A stretch of DNA of 64,000 nucleotides, from positions 112,320 through 176,319 of the forward strand of contig QCLO01000001.1 of assembly GCA_003214465.1 (NCBI GenBank), written 5' to 3'. The DNA is from Acidimicrobiales bacterium AG-414-N20 (GTDB lineage Bacteria > Actinomycetota > Acidimicrobiia > Acidimicrobiales > MedAcidi-G1). Shown one piece after another: positions 23,817 through 34,459 of this stretch; within the stretch, counting starts at the first letter, position 1; every line of letters begins with the position of its first letter. Under the pieces are notes generated by a model. The model had not been told where the DNA came from. It ran no database searches and saw nothing but the letters and a program-made list of their open reading frames with translations. The translations under genes and the position numbers were made by a program.

Positions 23817-26483
23817 GTGTCTGATTTAATGATCATTGACGGAAACTCACTGACTTACAGGGCTTTTTTCGCATTACCTCCCGACATGGTTACGAGTAAA
23901 GGGCAGACGACAAATGCCGTATACGGCTTTGCCTCAATGCTCGTAAATTTGGTTAAGAATCAAGAACCAAACAAAATAGTTGTTGCTTTCGATAGGCCTG
24001 AAAAGACTTTTCGACATAAAAAACACGTTAGTTACAAAGCAAACCGTGATAAACAGCCGGATATTTTGTATGAACAAATTCCATTGGTGAAGGAAATGGT
24101 TTCATTGCTTGGATACACGGTCATTGACGTAAAAGGTTTCGAAGCTGACGACATAATAGCGACTTTAGCTACGATGGGCCGCGACGCCGGTGAAGACGTT
24201 GTAGTGGTAACAGGAGATAGGGACGTTTTCCAATTGGTTGAGGATCCCTATATAAAAGTTCTTTACAACAAAAAGGGTGTTTCTGATTATGCCCTCTACG
24301 ACGAAAAGGGCATCCTTGAAAGGACGGGAGTAACTCCTGAAAACTATGTAAATTACGCTGCACTACGCGGCGACGCATCTGACAATCTGCCTGGGGTTCC
24401 TGGAGTTGGAGAGAAAACTGCAGCCAAACTTATAAATGCTTATGGAAACCTAGAAGGAATTTTTTCTGCAACATCAGAACAAACTCCAAAATTGAAACAA
24501 AATCTTGAAGAAAATGAAGATTTAGCACACCTTAACGCAGAGCTAATGAAACTCGTTCGTGATGTTCCATTAGACATTAAATTTAAAGAACTTGAAAACA
24601 GTGAAATAAATGAGTCAGAAATAAATGATTTTTTAGACACCCTCGAACTAAACACATTAAAAAAACGATTATCAGATGCCATTGGATTCGAAGTGAATGA
24701 AAAAGATGAAAAAGAAGCTTCAAAAGACTCTTCGATAGATCTTGAGTATGAATCATGCTCAGACGAGGAAACGGCACTTAAAAAAATTGAATTACTTTCC
24801 AAGAGCAAGATTGTTGCGCTAGCTGAATCGGCCGATCGAGAAGAAAATTTGACGGGTCTAGCATTGGGAGATAATACAAGTTGTTATTGGTTGACCACCA
24901 AAGCATTACAAAGTATGAAAGTAGTTGCCGAATTGAACAAACTGCTTTCCGCTAAAGGGCCTGGAGTAACTGTTCACAACGGCAAGAAAAGTTACAGACT
25001 CTTGTCGCAAAATGGAATACTTCTAGAAAATATCAATCTGGATATCACTCTTGCCCAGCATCTTCTTGAAGGATCTGATTCTTCAGAACCTCTTTCTGAG
25101 ATTCTTACGAAACACACCAACATGTTTTTCCCATCTGAAATTGAAAAAGAAGGACAACTTAATTTCGACTCGGAAGATGATCATTTGAATGAGGCGATTG
25201 TTAATGCCAAAGCGGTCGCGAAGTTAGAGGCGCCATTGAATTCTGCCCTTAACGCTCAAGGTCTGTTTGAACTGAATCGAGATGTGGAGATCCCATTGGT
25301 CCGTGTCCTTGCAGAAATGGAGACTCGTGGAATAGGGGTTGACGTAGTCGAATTAAAGAGACTAAGAGATGAATTCACTAGCCAGTGTGATGGCTTAAGA
25401 AAAGAAATCCACGATCTGGCTGGCGGAGAATTCAACGTTAATTCAACAAAACAACTAAGAGAAATCCTTTTTGAAAAATTGGCTTTGACACCAGGAAAGA
25501 AGACAAAAACCGGCTATTCAACCGATGCGGCGACTTTAGAGAAACTAAAAGATTCTCACCCAATTATCGAAAAGTTGCTTTCATACCGAGAAGTTGAAAA
25601 ACTTAGATCAACATATGGAGAAGGCTTACTTTCCTGCGTAGACGAGGATAATCGGATACGCGCTACATTTCACCAAACTGTTACTAGAACTGGACGTTTA
25701 AGTTCCGACGCTCCGAATTTGCACAACATTCCCGTACGAACTGAAGCCGGCAAGGCCTTCCGAAAAGCTTTCATACCTGCTAAAAAACATTCCCTGCTAG
25801 TAGCTGATTACAATCAAATCGAACTTCGATGTATAGCTCATTTAGCTGATGTGACAGAACTCAAATCAGCATTTAATGCTGGAGAAGACATTCATACGGC
25901 TGTTGCATCTAGGACATGGGGAATCAAGCCTGAGGAAATCGACTACACCCTTAGAAATCGTGCGAAAATGGTTTCTTACGGACTCATTTACGGAATGGAA
26001 GCCTATGGTCTAGCGCAGCGACTTGACGTCCCAGTAGATGAAGCATCCGAAATACTTAAAGCTTTCTTTGATGCTTTTCCAGGCGTTAAATCCTATATGC
26101 AGGAATCAATAGAGATCGCAAGAAAAAAGGGTTACACAGAAACTCTTTTAGGTAGACGCCGTAAAATTCCTGAATTGCTTTCGAATAATTTCAATGTAAG
26201 GCAATCCGGAGAAAGACAAGCAATGAACGCACCTATTCAAGGATTAGCCGCTGACGTTTTCAAGATCGCCTTAGTGGCAATTGATCAAGAGCTCCGCAAA
26301 AAATCATATAAATCGGCGTTGGTCTTGCAAGTTCACGACGAAGTAATTCTTGAAGTTGCTACCGGTGAGATGGAAGATGTAAAAGCGTTGGTCCAAAAAA
26401 ATATGGAAAACGCATACGAACTATCTGTCGAACTAAAAGTTGATATAGAAACTGGAAAAAGTTGGGCAGAAGCTAAGGGCTAA
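23817..26483 (+). CDS. polA: DNA polymerase I
   Basis: Repair and gap-filling polymerase, 888 residues. The N-terminal 5' nuclease has IIDGNSLTYRAFFALP, GFEADDIIATLA, TGDRDVFQLV and the helix-hairpin-helix GVPGVGEKTAAKL. The middle 3'-5' exonuclease-like part (about 305-480) lacks the Asp-x-Glu metal site, so proofreading is probably lost, as in other actinobacteria. The polymerase part has motif A VADYNQIELR, motif B RAKMVSYGLIYGMEAYGLAQ and motif C LQVHDEVILE. Starts at GTG 23817. Confidence 0.97.
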   Translation: MSDLMIIDGNSLTYRAFFALPPDMVTSKGQTTNAVYGFASMLVNLVKNQEPNKIVVAFDRPEKTFRHKKHVSYKANRDKQPDILYEQIPLVKEMVSLLGYTVIDVKGFEADDIIATLATMGRDAGEDVVVVTGDRDVFQLVEDPYIKVLYNKKGVSDYALYDEKGILERTGVTPENYVNYAALRGDASDNLPGVPGVGEKTAAKLINAYGNLEGIFSATSEQTPKLKQNLEENEDLAHLNAELMKLVRDVPLDIKFKELENSEINESEINDFLDTLELNTLKKRLSDAIGFEVNEKDEKEASKDSSIDLEYESCSDEETALKKIELLSKSKIVALAESADREENLTGLALGDNTSCYWLTTKALQSMKVVAELNKLLSAKGPGVTVHNGKKSYRLLSQNGILLENINLDITLAQHLLEGSDSSEPLSEILTKHTNMFFPSEIEKEGQLNFDSEDDHLNEAIVNAKAVAKLEAPLNSALNAQGLFELNRDVEIPLVRVLAEMETRGIGVDVVELKRLRDEFTSQCDGLRKEIHDLAGGEFNVNSTKQLREILFEKLALTPGKKTKTGYSTDAATLEKLKDSHPIIEKLLSYREVEKLRSTYGEGLLSCVDEDNRIRATFHQTVTRTGRLSSDAPNLHNIPVRTEAGKAFRKAFIPAKKHSLLVADYNQIELRCIAHLADVTELKSAFNAGEDIHTAVASRTWGIKPEEIDYTLRNRAKMVSYGLIYGMEAYGLAQRLDVPVDEASEILKAFFDAFPGVKSYMQESIEIARKKGYTETLLGRRRKIPELLSNNFNVRQSGERQAMNAPIQGLAADVFKIALVAIDQELRKKSYKSALVLQVHDEVILEVATGEMEDVKALVQKNMENAYELSVELKVDIETGKSWAEAKG

Positions 26484-26485
26484 AA

Positions 26486-27232
26486 TTGAATAATGAAGAA
26501 AAGCACCCACACTGGTTCGAGCCAATTGCTGATCATCTAGGCGCTGCATACTTACGATATTCATTTACTTATGGAACAGAAAATGAAGTTGCGCGTCTAT
26601 ACGAAATTCTTGAGCTTAACCCGGGAGATAGATTGTTAGACGTGGGGTGTGGGCCAGGTAGACACTCACATCTGTTAGCGGAAAAAGGAATCGACGTATT
26701 GGGAGTCGACATTTCAAAGGAATTTATAAAAATTGCAAATGGCGAAAAAAGCAAAGCCAACTTTCTTCGCCAAGATGTCCGTGAAATGAATTTCGAAAAC
26801 GAATTTGATGCTGTTATATCAATGTGTCAAGGAGGTTTTGGTTTGCTTTTTGATCCAACGTCAACAGTTGAAAACCCAGATATCGACTTTAAAGCCATTG
26901 AAAATATGGCTCGTGCACTAAAGCCTGGAGGAAAATTAGCTTTATCCGCTTTTTCTTCATATTTCCAAGTTAAGTACCTAAGTGACACTGATCAATTTAA
27001 TGCATCGAACGGAGTGAACAGAGAAGAGACAGAAGTTGTTAATCCTGATGGCGAAAAAAAAGAAGCAGTCACATGGACAACTTGTTTTACGCCAAGAGAA
27101 TTAAGATTAATGACACAAAAAGCCGGATTAGTAGTGAAAAATATTTGGTCAGTTACTCCGAACGAGTATGAGTTATTACCTTGCAATATAGAAAATCCGG
27201 AATTTTTATTGCTCGCAGAGAAAGCAAGTTGA
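26486..27232 (+). CDS. Class I SAM-dependent methyltransferase
   Basis: A 248-residue methyltransferase with motif I LLDVGCGPGRHSHLL, motif II VLGVDIS, a DVREMNF acidic turn and the post-I block ALKPGGKLALSAFSS. The substrate cannot be told; the closing region with FTPRELRLMTQKAGL resembles small-molecule methyltransferases. It starts at TTG 26486, two bases after polA, and is followed by rpsA, so it rides in a housekeeping operon. Confidence 0.85.
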   Translation: MNNEEKHPHWFEPIADHLGAAYLRYSFTYGTENEVARLYEILELNPGDRLLDVGCGPGRHSHLLAEKGIDVLGVDISKEFIKIANGEKSKANFLRQDVREMNFENEFDAVISMCQGGFGLLFDPTSTVENPDIDFKAIENMARALKPGGKLALSAFSSYFQVKYLSDTDQFNASNGVNREETEVVNPDGEKKEAVTWTTCFTPRELRLMTQKAGLVVKNIWSVTPNEYELLPCNIENPEFLLLAEKAS

Positions 27233-27329
27233 TTTAATCGGTGACGATGCCATGGGTCTCCGATAGGCTTTATCCGTCTTGAAAAAGAAAGGGAAATTCC
27301 CTTACGTATCCGCTAAAAATGAGAACAAC

Positions 27330-28790
27330 GTGTCCGATCCGATTTCCACAATCCCACTAATTGAATCCCAGCCTATGGGATCTTTCGATAACGAAGGTGA
27401 ATATAAACCTCGTGAAATAACTGCAAATGACCTAGGAGAACTTTCTTTAGAAGATGCCTACACAGCCACAATGGTTGATATTGAAAATGGCCAAATGGTT
27501 GAAGGAACTGTCGTACGGATCGACAAAGATGAAGTTTTATTAGATATCGGTTACAAATCTGAAGGGGTTATACCACAGAAAGAGCTTTCAATACGAAATA
27601 ATCTCCATGCAAACGAAGTTGTGGAAATGGGAGAAAAAATAGAAGCACTGGTCCTTCAGCGAGAAGATGCAGAAGGACGCTTACTTCTATCTCGAAAGCG
27701 TGCCTTGTATGAAAAAGCATGGGGTGACATAGAAGCTGTAAAAGAAGCTGATGGAATGGTTTCTGGAACGGTTATTGAAGTAGTTAAAGGTGGTTTAATT
27801 GTTGATATAGGACTTAGAGGTTTTCTTCCAGCCTCCTTAGTTGATCTTCGACGTGTCAGAGATCTTCAACCCCTAATCGGAACGACTGTAGATACAAAGA
27901 TCATTGAACTGGACAGAAACAGAAATAACGTTGTTCTCTCGAGAAGGGCTTGGCTTGAAGAAAGTCAAAAAGACGAAAGAGAAGACTTTTTGACGAATCT
28001 GAAATCAGGTGAGGTTAGATCAGGCGTGGTCTCAAGTGTGGTCAATTTTGGAGCGTTTGTTGATCTTGGTGGAATGGATGGATTAATACACGTATCAGAG
28101 TTGTCGTGGAAGCATGTTGATCATCCAGGCTCTGTCGTTTCAGTAGGTGACGAGATCGAGGTCCAAGTTTTGGATATCGACATGAGCCGTGAACGAATCA
28201 GCCTTTCTTTAAAGGCAACTCAGAAAGATCCATGGCAAGAATTTGCTGACAGTCACCAAGTCGGCGAGTTGGTTTATGGCCGAGTTACAAAACTTATCCA
28301 ATTTGGCTCTTTCGTTCAGGTTGGGGAAGGAATTGAAGGTTTAGTCCACATTTCTGAAATGTCAGCACATCATGTTGAACTGCCTGAACAAGTAGTTACC
28401 CCTGGAGAAGAACTGTGGGTAAAAATTATTGATCTTGATTTAGAAAGAAGAAGAATAAGTCTTTCTATCAAGCAAGCAGCCGAGGGCGGTGAAGTGGCAG
28501 CTGAATACCAGGAACACTTTGGCGCACACAACTACGATGATGATGGCAACTACATAGGAATTGAATCTTCAGAAGGGCAAGAAGCTTGGGCAGAATATTA
28601 CAACGAACATGACCCAACGGAACCAGCTGTATCAGAAACAGAAGATTTTGAAAAAGAAGAAACTGATAATGCTGTTACCGATGAAGATCAAGCTGAAGAC
28701 TCCGGAAATGAAGAAAGAACAGACGATGAGTCGACTAGCGACGAAGTTATTGCTCAAGATGAGTCCGAAGAAAAAACCACAGAATCTTAG
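27330..28790 (+). CDS. rpsA: Ribosomal protein S1
   Basis: RNA-binding ribosomal protein that helps mRNA onto the 30S subunit. It has four S1 domains, opening with GTVVRIDKDEVLLDIGYKSE, GTVIEVVKGGLIVDIGLRG, GVVSSVVNFGAFVDLGGMDG and GRVTKLIQFGSFVQVGEGIE, as usual for actinobacteria, then a long acidic tail of about 60 residues rich in Glu and Asp. The frame opens at TTG 27279; GTG 27330 is preferred because it gives an N-terminus of the expected type (MSDPIST). Neither start has a strong ribosome-binding site. Confidence 0.95.
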   Translation: MSDPISTIPLIESQPMGSFDNEGEYKPREITANDLGELSLEDAYTATMVDIENGQMVEGTVVRIDKDEVLLDIGYKSEGVIPQKELSIRNNLHANEVVEMGEKIEALVLQREDAEGRLLLSRKRALYEKAWGDIEAVKEADGMVSGTVIEVVKGGLIVDIGLRGFLPASLVDLRRVRDLQPLIGTTVDTKIIELDRNRNNVVLSRRAWLEESQKDEREDFLTNLKSGEVRSGVVSSVVNFGAFVDLGGMDGLIHVSELSWKHVDHPGSVVSVGDEIEVQVLDIDMSRERISLSLKATQKDPWQEFADSHQVGELVYGRVTKLIQFGSFVQVGEGIEGLVHISEMSAHHVELPEQVVTPGEELWVKIIDLDLERRRISLSIKQAAEGGEVAAEYQEHFGAHNYDDDGNYIGIESSEGQEAWAEYYNEHDPTEPAVSETEDFEKEETDNAVTDEDQAEDSGNEERTDDESTSDEVIAQDESEEKTTES

Positions 28791-28819
28791 TAACCACAAG
28801 ATTTCAGGCAGGTTAACAA

Positions 28820-29458
28820 TTGCTTGAAATAGGACTAACTGGTGGAATTGGTTCTGGAAAATCTACGGCAGCTGCAGGTTTCGTCGATCATGGCGGTGTT
28901 TTGATAGATGCGGATCAGATAGTTCGAGATCTACAACAACCAGGTGAAAAAGTTTTTGACGAAATGGTTTCTAAATGGGGGTCAGAAATCTTGACAACAG
29001 ATGGTCAGCTTGATCGTCAATTGGTGGCAAGTATAGTCTTTTCTAACCCTGAAGAATTAACAGCATTAAATGCGATAGTTCATCCTGCAGTTAGAGAAGA
29101 AATGACAAATCGGCGTCAATTTCATGTAGGAACTGACAACACAGTTATTTTAGAAATACCACTTCTTGTTGAATCTGGGTATAGAAATTTTGATGCGATA
29201 GTAGTCGTCGACGTCGATACTGATACGGCAATAAAGCGGTTAGTGAAATATCGTTCTTTCGACGAAGAAGACGCACGTAATCGGATAGAAAGACAAGTTT
29301 CGCGTGAGTTAAGAACGGAAATAGCAGATTACGTAATTGAGAATAATCATTCAATGGAAGCATTCGATGAAGAAATTCTGAAATGTTGGCAATGGATTCA
29401 ATCCATTGATCGACCTGAAACAGGTCGAGAGTTACCATCCTTAACCGCTAAAGAATAA
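28820..29458 (+). CDS. coaE: Dephospho-CoA kinase
   Basis: Phosphorylates dephospho-CoA, the last step of coenzyme A synthesis. The P-loop GLTGGIGSGKST is at the N-terminus, DADQIVRDLQ and HPAVREEM follow, and the lid region has RSFDEEDARNRIERQ. At 212 residues it is a plain CoaE without the extra C-terminal domain of the mycobacterial protein. Start TTG 28820. It keeps the rpsA-coaE-uvrB order known from Mycobacterium. Confidence 0.95.
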   Translation: MLEIGLTGGIGSGKSTAAAGFVDHGGVLIDADQIVRDLQQPGEKVFDEMVSKWGSEILTTDGQLDRQLVASIVFSNPEELTALNAIVHPAVREEMTNRRQFHVGTDNTVILEIPLLVESGYRNFDAIVVVDVDTDTAIKRLVKYRSFDEEDARNRIERQVSRELRTEIADYVIENNHSMEAFDEEILKCWQWIQSIDRPETGRELPSLTAKE

Positions 29459-29499
29459 ATCCAATACGTTTATAGCGTTTAGGTCAGTATCATCTTTAT

Positions 29500-31521
29500 G
29501 TGGAACGTAAGTTCAAGGTGCATGCCCCTTTTAAACCTGCAGGTGATCAACCGAAGGCAATTGAAGAATTAGCAGACGGTCTTAATGGTGGGGAACGGTT
29601 CCAAACGCTTTTAGGGATTACTGGAAGCGGTAAAAGCGCTACGGTTGCGTGGACAATAGAAGAAGTTCAAAGACCGACCTTAGTAATAGCTCCTAATAAG
29701 GCACTAGCAGCTCAATTAGCAAATGAATTTCGCTCTTTCTTTCCCGAGAATAAAGTTGAATATTTTGTTTCTTACTATGACTATTACCAACCAGAAGCTT
29801 ACGTTCCCAGTTCTGACACATTTATTGAGAAGGATTCATCGGTAAATGATGAAATTGACCGATTACGTCACTCTGCTACATCTTCTCTCCTTACACGAAG
29901 AGACACCATTGTGGTTGCTTCCGTTTCTTGTATATATGGATTGGGTTCACCCGTACAGTACGAAGGCCAACTACTAGTTTTACGAACCGGAACTGAAGTT
30001 AATCAACGTGAAGCATTGGGTCGTCTAATTGACATGCAATATGAGCGAAATGACATGGAGCTAAGCCGTGGAAAGTTTCGTGTAAAAGGTGACACTATTG
30101 AAATACATCCTGCATACGAAGAAACTATATTTAAAGTTTCTTTATTCGGCGATGAAGTAGAAAAGATCAGTGAAGTTGATCCAGTCACCGGAGATTTAAT
30201 AAAAGAATTGGATGAATTGGTAGTGTTTCCAGCAACTCACTACATGGCGGATACACAAGCAATGAGTCGTGCAATAAAAGCTATTGAGATAGAACTCCAA
30301 GAAACTTTGAAGGGATTTGAAAAAGAGAACAAGCTTCTTGAGTCTCAACGCTTGAGAATGAGAACCGATTATGACCTTGAGATGATGTCAGAACTTGGGT
30401 TCTGTAGCGGAATAGAAAACTACAGTGCACATATCGATGGTAGGTCTCCCGGTGAAAGACCGTTTACTTTGCTCGACTATTTCCCAGACGACTTTCTTGT
30501 TGTTCTCGATGAATCCCACGTGGCTATTCCACAACTCCATGGGCAGCATGAAGGAGATAGAAGTAGGAAACTAACTCTCATAGAGCATGGTTTCAGACTC
30601 CCATCTGCAGCGGATAATAGGCCACTTAGGTTTGACGAATTCATTAACAGGGTTGGGCAAGTGGTTTTAGTATCCGCTACTCCTGGAAACTGGGAAAGAG
30701 AAAACAGCACAAGAGTTGTTGAACAAATCGTACGCCCAACGGGACTAATAGACCCAGAAGTGGTTGTGAGACCAACAGAAGGTCAGATCGACGATCTTCT
30801 TGAAATGATCTCCAAGCGTGTTGAGTCGGAGCAACGAATCCTAGTGACAACACTTACGAAAAAAATGGCAGAAGACTTAACAGACTATCTGTTGGAACAA
30901 GGAGTAAGAGTTCGTTACTTACATTCAGACATAGACACAATCGAAAGAATTGAAATATTACGCGACTTGAGGTTGGGCGAGTTTGATGTGTTGGTAGGTA
31001 TAAACCTTCTAAGAGAAGGTCTTGACTTGCCAGAAGTGTCGCTAGTGGCAATTTTAGATGCTGATAAAGAGGGTTTTTTAAGGAGTGAAACTTCACTTAT
31101 ACAGACAATCGGACGAGCAGCTCGTAACGTTGACGGGCAAGTAGTTATGTACGCCGATAAGGTCACTGCCTCGATGAAACGGGCTCTTGATGAAACTAAA
31201 CGACGAAGAGAACTTCAAACAAAATACAACAAAGAGCACGGAATAGATCCACAGACAATAAGAAAAGCAGTAAGTGACATATTAGAAATGGTCCGACCTG
31301 GTGCAGTTTCGAGCAAACCAAAAAGTAAAAATAAAAAGGCTTTAAAACTTGCTGACGAACTTTCTGATATGCCTCGTGAAGACTTAAGACGACTTATCCA
31401 CACTTTGGAAGAAGAAATGAGTGAAGCAGCTGAAGAGCTTCAATTTGAATACGCTGCGCGATTAAGAGACGAAATAAAAGAATTACGGCGCGAAATTCGT
31501 GATATGCCCGAAAAAGTTTAA
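29500..31521 (+). CDS. uvrB: Excinuclease ABC subunit B
   Basis: Damage-verifying helicase of nucleotide excision repair, 673 residues. Walker A is in [13 protein letters not shown], the beta-hairpin in [20 protein letters not shown], Walker B in VVLDESHV and motif VI in QTIGRAARN. The C-terminal UVR domain [20 protein letters not shown] contacts UvrC. It starts at GTG 29500 (the overlapping ATG at 29498 is in another frame) and begins a compact uvrB-uvrA-uvrC run. Confidence 0.98.
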   Translation: MERKFKVHAPFKPAGDQPKAIEELADGLNGGERFQTLLGITGSGKSATVAWTIEEVQRPTLVIAPNKALAAQLANEFRSFFPENKVEYFVSYYDYYQPEAYVPSSDTFIEKDSSVNDEIDRLRHSATSSLLTRRDTIVVASVSCIYGLGSPVQYEGQLLVLRTGTEVNQREALGRLIDMQYERNDMELSRGKFRVKGDTIEIHPAYEETIFKVSLFGDEVEKISEVDPVTGDLIKELDELVVFPATHYMADTQAMSRAIKAIEIELQETLKGFEKENKLLESQRLRMRTDYDLEMMSELGFCSGIENYSAHIDGRSPGERPFTLLDYFPDDFLVVLDESHVAIPQLHGQHEGDRSRKLTLIEHGFRLPSAADNRPLRFDEFINRVGQVVLVSATPGNWERENSTRVVEQIVRPTGLIDPEVVVRPTEGQIDDLLEMISKRVESEQRILVTTLTKKMAEDLTDYLLEQGVRVRYLHSDIDTIERIEILRDLRLGEFDVLVGINLLREGLDLPEVSLVAILDADKEGFLRSETSLIQTIGRAARNVDGQVVMYADKVTASMKRALDETKRRRELQTKYNKEHGIDPQTIRKAVSDILEMVRPGAVSSKPKSKNKKALKLADELSDMPREDLRRLIHTLEEEMSEAAEELQFEYAARLRDEIKELRREIRDMPEKV

Positions 31522-31567
31522 AAGAAAATCAAACGTGAAGTGCGTTACAGGTGTCTAGGATCGTTGC

Positions 31568-34408
31568 ATGCCAGAAAGGTTAGTAGTTCAAGGAGCGCGT
31601 GAACACAATTTACAATCGGTTGACTTAGACCTTCCGCGCGAAAAGTTAATAGTTTTTACAGGTATTTCCGGATCTGGTAAATCTTCTTTAGCTTTTGACA
31701 CTATTTATGCGGAAGGGCAAAGACGCTACGTAGAATCTTTATCTGCTTATGCGCGTCAATTCTTAGGGCAGATGGATAAGCCAGATGTTGACTTTATCGA
31801 AGGTTTGTCGCCTGCTATTTCGATTGACCAGAAAAGCTCTTCCCGAAACCCACGATCAACTGTAGGAACTGTTACGGAAGTTTATGACTACTTACGATTA
31901 CTTTTCGCACGCATAGGGGTTCCACACGACCCAGAAACCGGTGAAAAATTAGCTAGACAAACCCCGCAGCAAATTGTGGATCGGATAATGGAACTAAAGG
32001 AGGGAACAAGATTTCAGGTACTAGCGCCAGTAGTTAGGGGCAGAAAAGGTACTTATGAAACTCTTTTAGAAGATTTGGCTAGCCAAGGTTTTAGCCGAGT
32101 TCTTATAGATGGCGAAATCCATGAATTTGGTGAATCTGCTGATTTAGCTAGATATGAACAACACACAATAAAAGTAGTAGTTGATCGATTAGTGATGAAA
32201 AAGGGGATCGAAAGACGTCTTACAGAGTCAATGGAGACAGCACTGTCCTTAAGTGAAGGTGTTTCAGAGATAGAGATAGTTGATGCAACTAAAAAAGAAA
32301 ATGAAGAGAACGAACTGATTGTTTTTAGTCAGCATTTGTCGCGTCCCAGTGATGGAAAATCTTTCGAAGATCTCGCGCCACGAAATTTTTCCTTCAATAG
32401 CCCTTATGGGGCGTGTACATACTGTGATGGTTTAGGAACTGTCTATGAAGTAGACCCGCAACTTGTCGTTCCGAACCCAGAATTAACTCTTACAGAAGGC
32501 GCAATTGCACCCTGGTCAGGTGGTAGAAGCCGATATTTTAAAAGGCTTATAGAGGCAGTGGCTGAACATGAGGGGATCAGCATGGAAACCCCTTGGGAAA
32601 AACTGTCCAAAAGTAATCAAAAAATCTTGATGGATAAAGGCTTAAAAGAAAGAGTGAAAGTTCGCTACCACAATCGCTTTGGCAGAGCACGAGTTCATAA
32701 TGCTCGTTTTGAAGGCGCTATCCCATATTTAAGAAGAAGGCATCAAGAAGCAGAAAGTGACAGTCAGAGGGAACAAATCGAAGGGTATATGAGACAAGTT
32801 GACTGTCATGAGTGCGGGGGGGCACGGCTCAACCCACTTTCGCTTGCTGTGACAGTAGACGAGCACTCATTAGATGACATTTGTCGGCTTTCAATTGATA
32901 AAGCCTTTACAGTTCTTTCTAATCTGAAATTAAATGACCGTGAAAAAATCATTGCTGAGCAGGTCGTTAAAGAAATAAATTCACGGCTACGGTTCTTACT
33001 TGATGTCGGGCTCGAATATTTAACATTATCTCGATCAGCAGCGACACTTGCAGGAGGCGAAGCACAAAGAATCAGGCTTGCTTCTCAAATAGGGAGTGGA
33101 TTAGTTGGTGTACTTTATGTTTTAGACGAGCCATCAATTGGTCTCCATCAGAGAGACAATCAACGATTGATAGAAACCTTGTCTCACTTAAGAAATATCG
33201 GCAACACTGTGATTGTCGTCGAACACGATGAAGAAACTATTCGGGCAGCGGATCACGTTGTAGATATCGGGCCAGGCGCAGGAGAACATGGGGGAGACGT
33301 TGTATATTCCGGCGATGTAAAAGGCCTTGTTACTTGTAAAAAATCTTTAACCGGACAGTACCTTTCTGGAAGCAAACTTTTACCGGTTCCGAATACAAGG
33401 CGTCAAACGAATGGTTCATTCGTAAGTATTTTAGGAGCACGTGAAAACAACTTAAAAAATATTGATATCGACTTCCCACTTGGCTGTTTCGTGGCAGTTA
33501 CTGGAGTCTCAGGGTCCGGAAAATCCACTCTCGTGAACGAAATCCTTTTAAAGGGATTGATGCAGCACATATACAAATCTAAAACACCGCCGGGTTTACA
33601 CAAAGCTATAAAAGGAGTCGATCAGGTTGACAAGGTCATAAACATAGACCAGGCGCCTATTGGTAGAACACCGAGGTCAAATGCAGCCACTTATACGGGC
33701 GTATTCGACCATATACGTAAATTATTCGCAAAAACAGAAGAGTCGCGTCTGAGGGGATATCAACCTGGAAGATTTAGTTTTAATGTTAAAGGGGGGCGCT
33801 GCGAAGCGTGTTCCGGTGACGGAACCTTACGGATTGAAATGCATTTTCTACCGGATGTCTATGTCCCTTGTGAAGTGTGTTCAGGAAAGAGGTACAACCG
33901 AGACACTCTTGAAATAATGTACAGAGGGAAAAACATTGCTGATGTTTTAGACATGCCATGTGAAGAAGCATTGACTTTCTTTGAGAAACAGCCTTCGATT
34001 ACACGGCATATGCAGACTTTGGTAGATGTTGGACTCGGATATATAAGACTTGGCCAATCAGCTCCCACTTTGTCAGGCGGTGAGGCGCAAAGAGTAAAAC
34101 TTGCGAGTGAACTAGCAAAACGACCTACAGGTCACACTCTTTATCTTTTGGACGAACCGACAACAGGCCTGCATTTCGAAGATGTTAAAAAACTATTAAA
34201 CGTATTAACACGGTTAGTAGATAATGGAAACACTGTGATTGTTATTGAACATAATCTAGATGTTGTTAAAACAGCTGATTGGATTATCGATTTAGGTCCT
34301 GAAGGAGGGGAGTCTGGCGGAGAAATCGTAGCCAGTGATACCCCTGAAAACATCATAAAACTTAAAAACAGTCATACAGGAAAGTTTCTTAAACCACTTC
34401 TTAAGTAG
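31568..34408 (+). CDS. uvrA: Excinuclease ABC subunit A
   Basis: DNA-damage sensor ATPase with two ABC modules, 946 residues. First Walker [21 protein letters not shown], second [15 protein letters not shown]; signature motifs [16 protein letters not shown] and [16 protein letters not shown]; Walker [16 protein letters not shown] and [15 protein letters not shown]. The second zinc finger is visible as [11 protein letters not shown] ... [12 protein letters not shown]. The first signature has Ala in place of Ser, which is common in UvrA. It lies 46 bases after uvrB. Confidence 0.98.
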   Translation: MPERLVVQGAREHNLQSVDLDLPREKLIVFTGISGSGKSSLAFDTIYAEGQRRYVESLSAYARQFLGQMDKPDVDFIEGLSPAISIDQKSSSRNPRSTVGTVTEVYDYLRLLFARIGVPHDPETGEKLARQTPQQIVDRIMELKEGTRFQVLAPVVRGRKGTYETLLEDLASQGFSRVLIDGEIHEFGESADLARYEQHTIKVVVDRLVMKKGIERRLTESMETALSLSEGVSEIEIVDATKKENEENELIVFSQHLSRPSDGKSFEDLAPRNFSFNSPYGACTYCDGLGTVYEVDPQLVVPNPELTLTEGAIAPWSGGRSRYFKRLIEAVAEHEGISMETPWEKLSKSNQKILMDKGLKERVKVRYHNRFGRARVHNARFEGAIPYLRRRHQEAESDSQREQIEGYMRQVDCHECGGARLNPLSLAVTVDEHSLDDICRLSIDKAFTVLSNLKLNDREKIIAEQVVKEINSRLRFLLDVGLEYLTLSRSAATLAGGEAQRIRLASQIGSGLVGVLYVLDEPSIGLHQRDNQRLIETLSHLRNIGNTVIVVEHDEETIRAADHVVDIGPGAGEHGGDVVYSGDVKGLVTCKKSLTGQYLSGSKLLPVPNTRRQTNGSFVSILGARENNLKNIDIDFPLGCFVAVTGVSGSGKSTLVNEILLKGLMQHIYKSKTPPGLHKAIKGVDQVDKVINIDQAPIGRTPRSNAATYTGVFDHIRKLFAKTEESRLRGYQPGRFSFNVKGGRCEACSGDGTLRIEMHFLPDVYVPCEVCSGKRYNRDTLEIMYRGKNIADVLDMPCEEALTFFEKQPSITRHMQTLVDVGLGYIRLGQSAPTLSGGEAQRVKLASELAKRPTGHTLYLLDEPTTGLHFEDVKKLLNVLTRLVDNGNTVIVIEHNLDVVKTADWIIDLGPEGGESGGEIVASDTPENIIKLKNSHTGKFLKPLLK

Positions 34409-34459
34409 CAATCTCGATAAAGGTTAGAAAAGATCTCAAAGGGCATTTATTCTAAAAGA

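Noticed and set aside
28561..28827. Lys-rich plus-strand frame at the end of rpsA
   Set aside because: Shadow of the acidic S1 tail in another frame.
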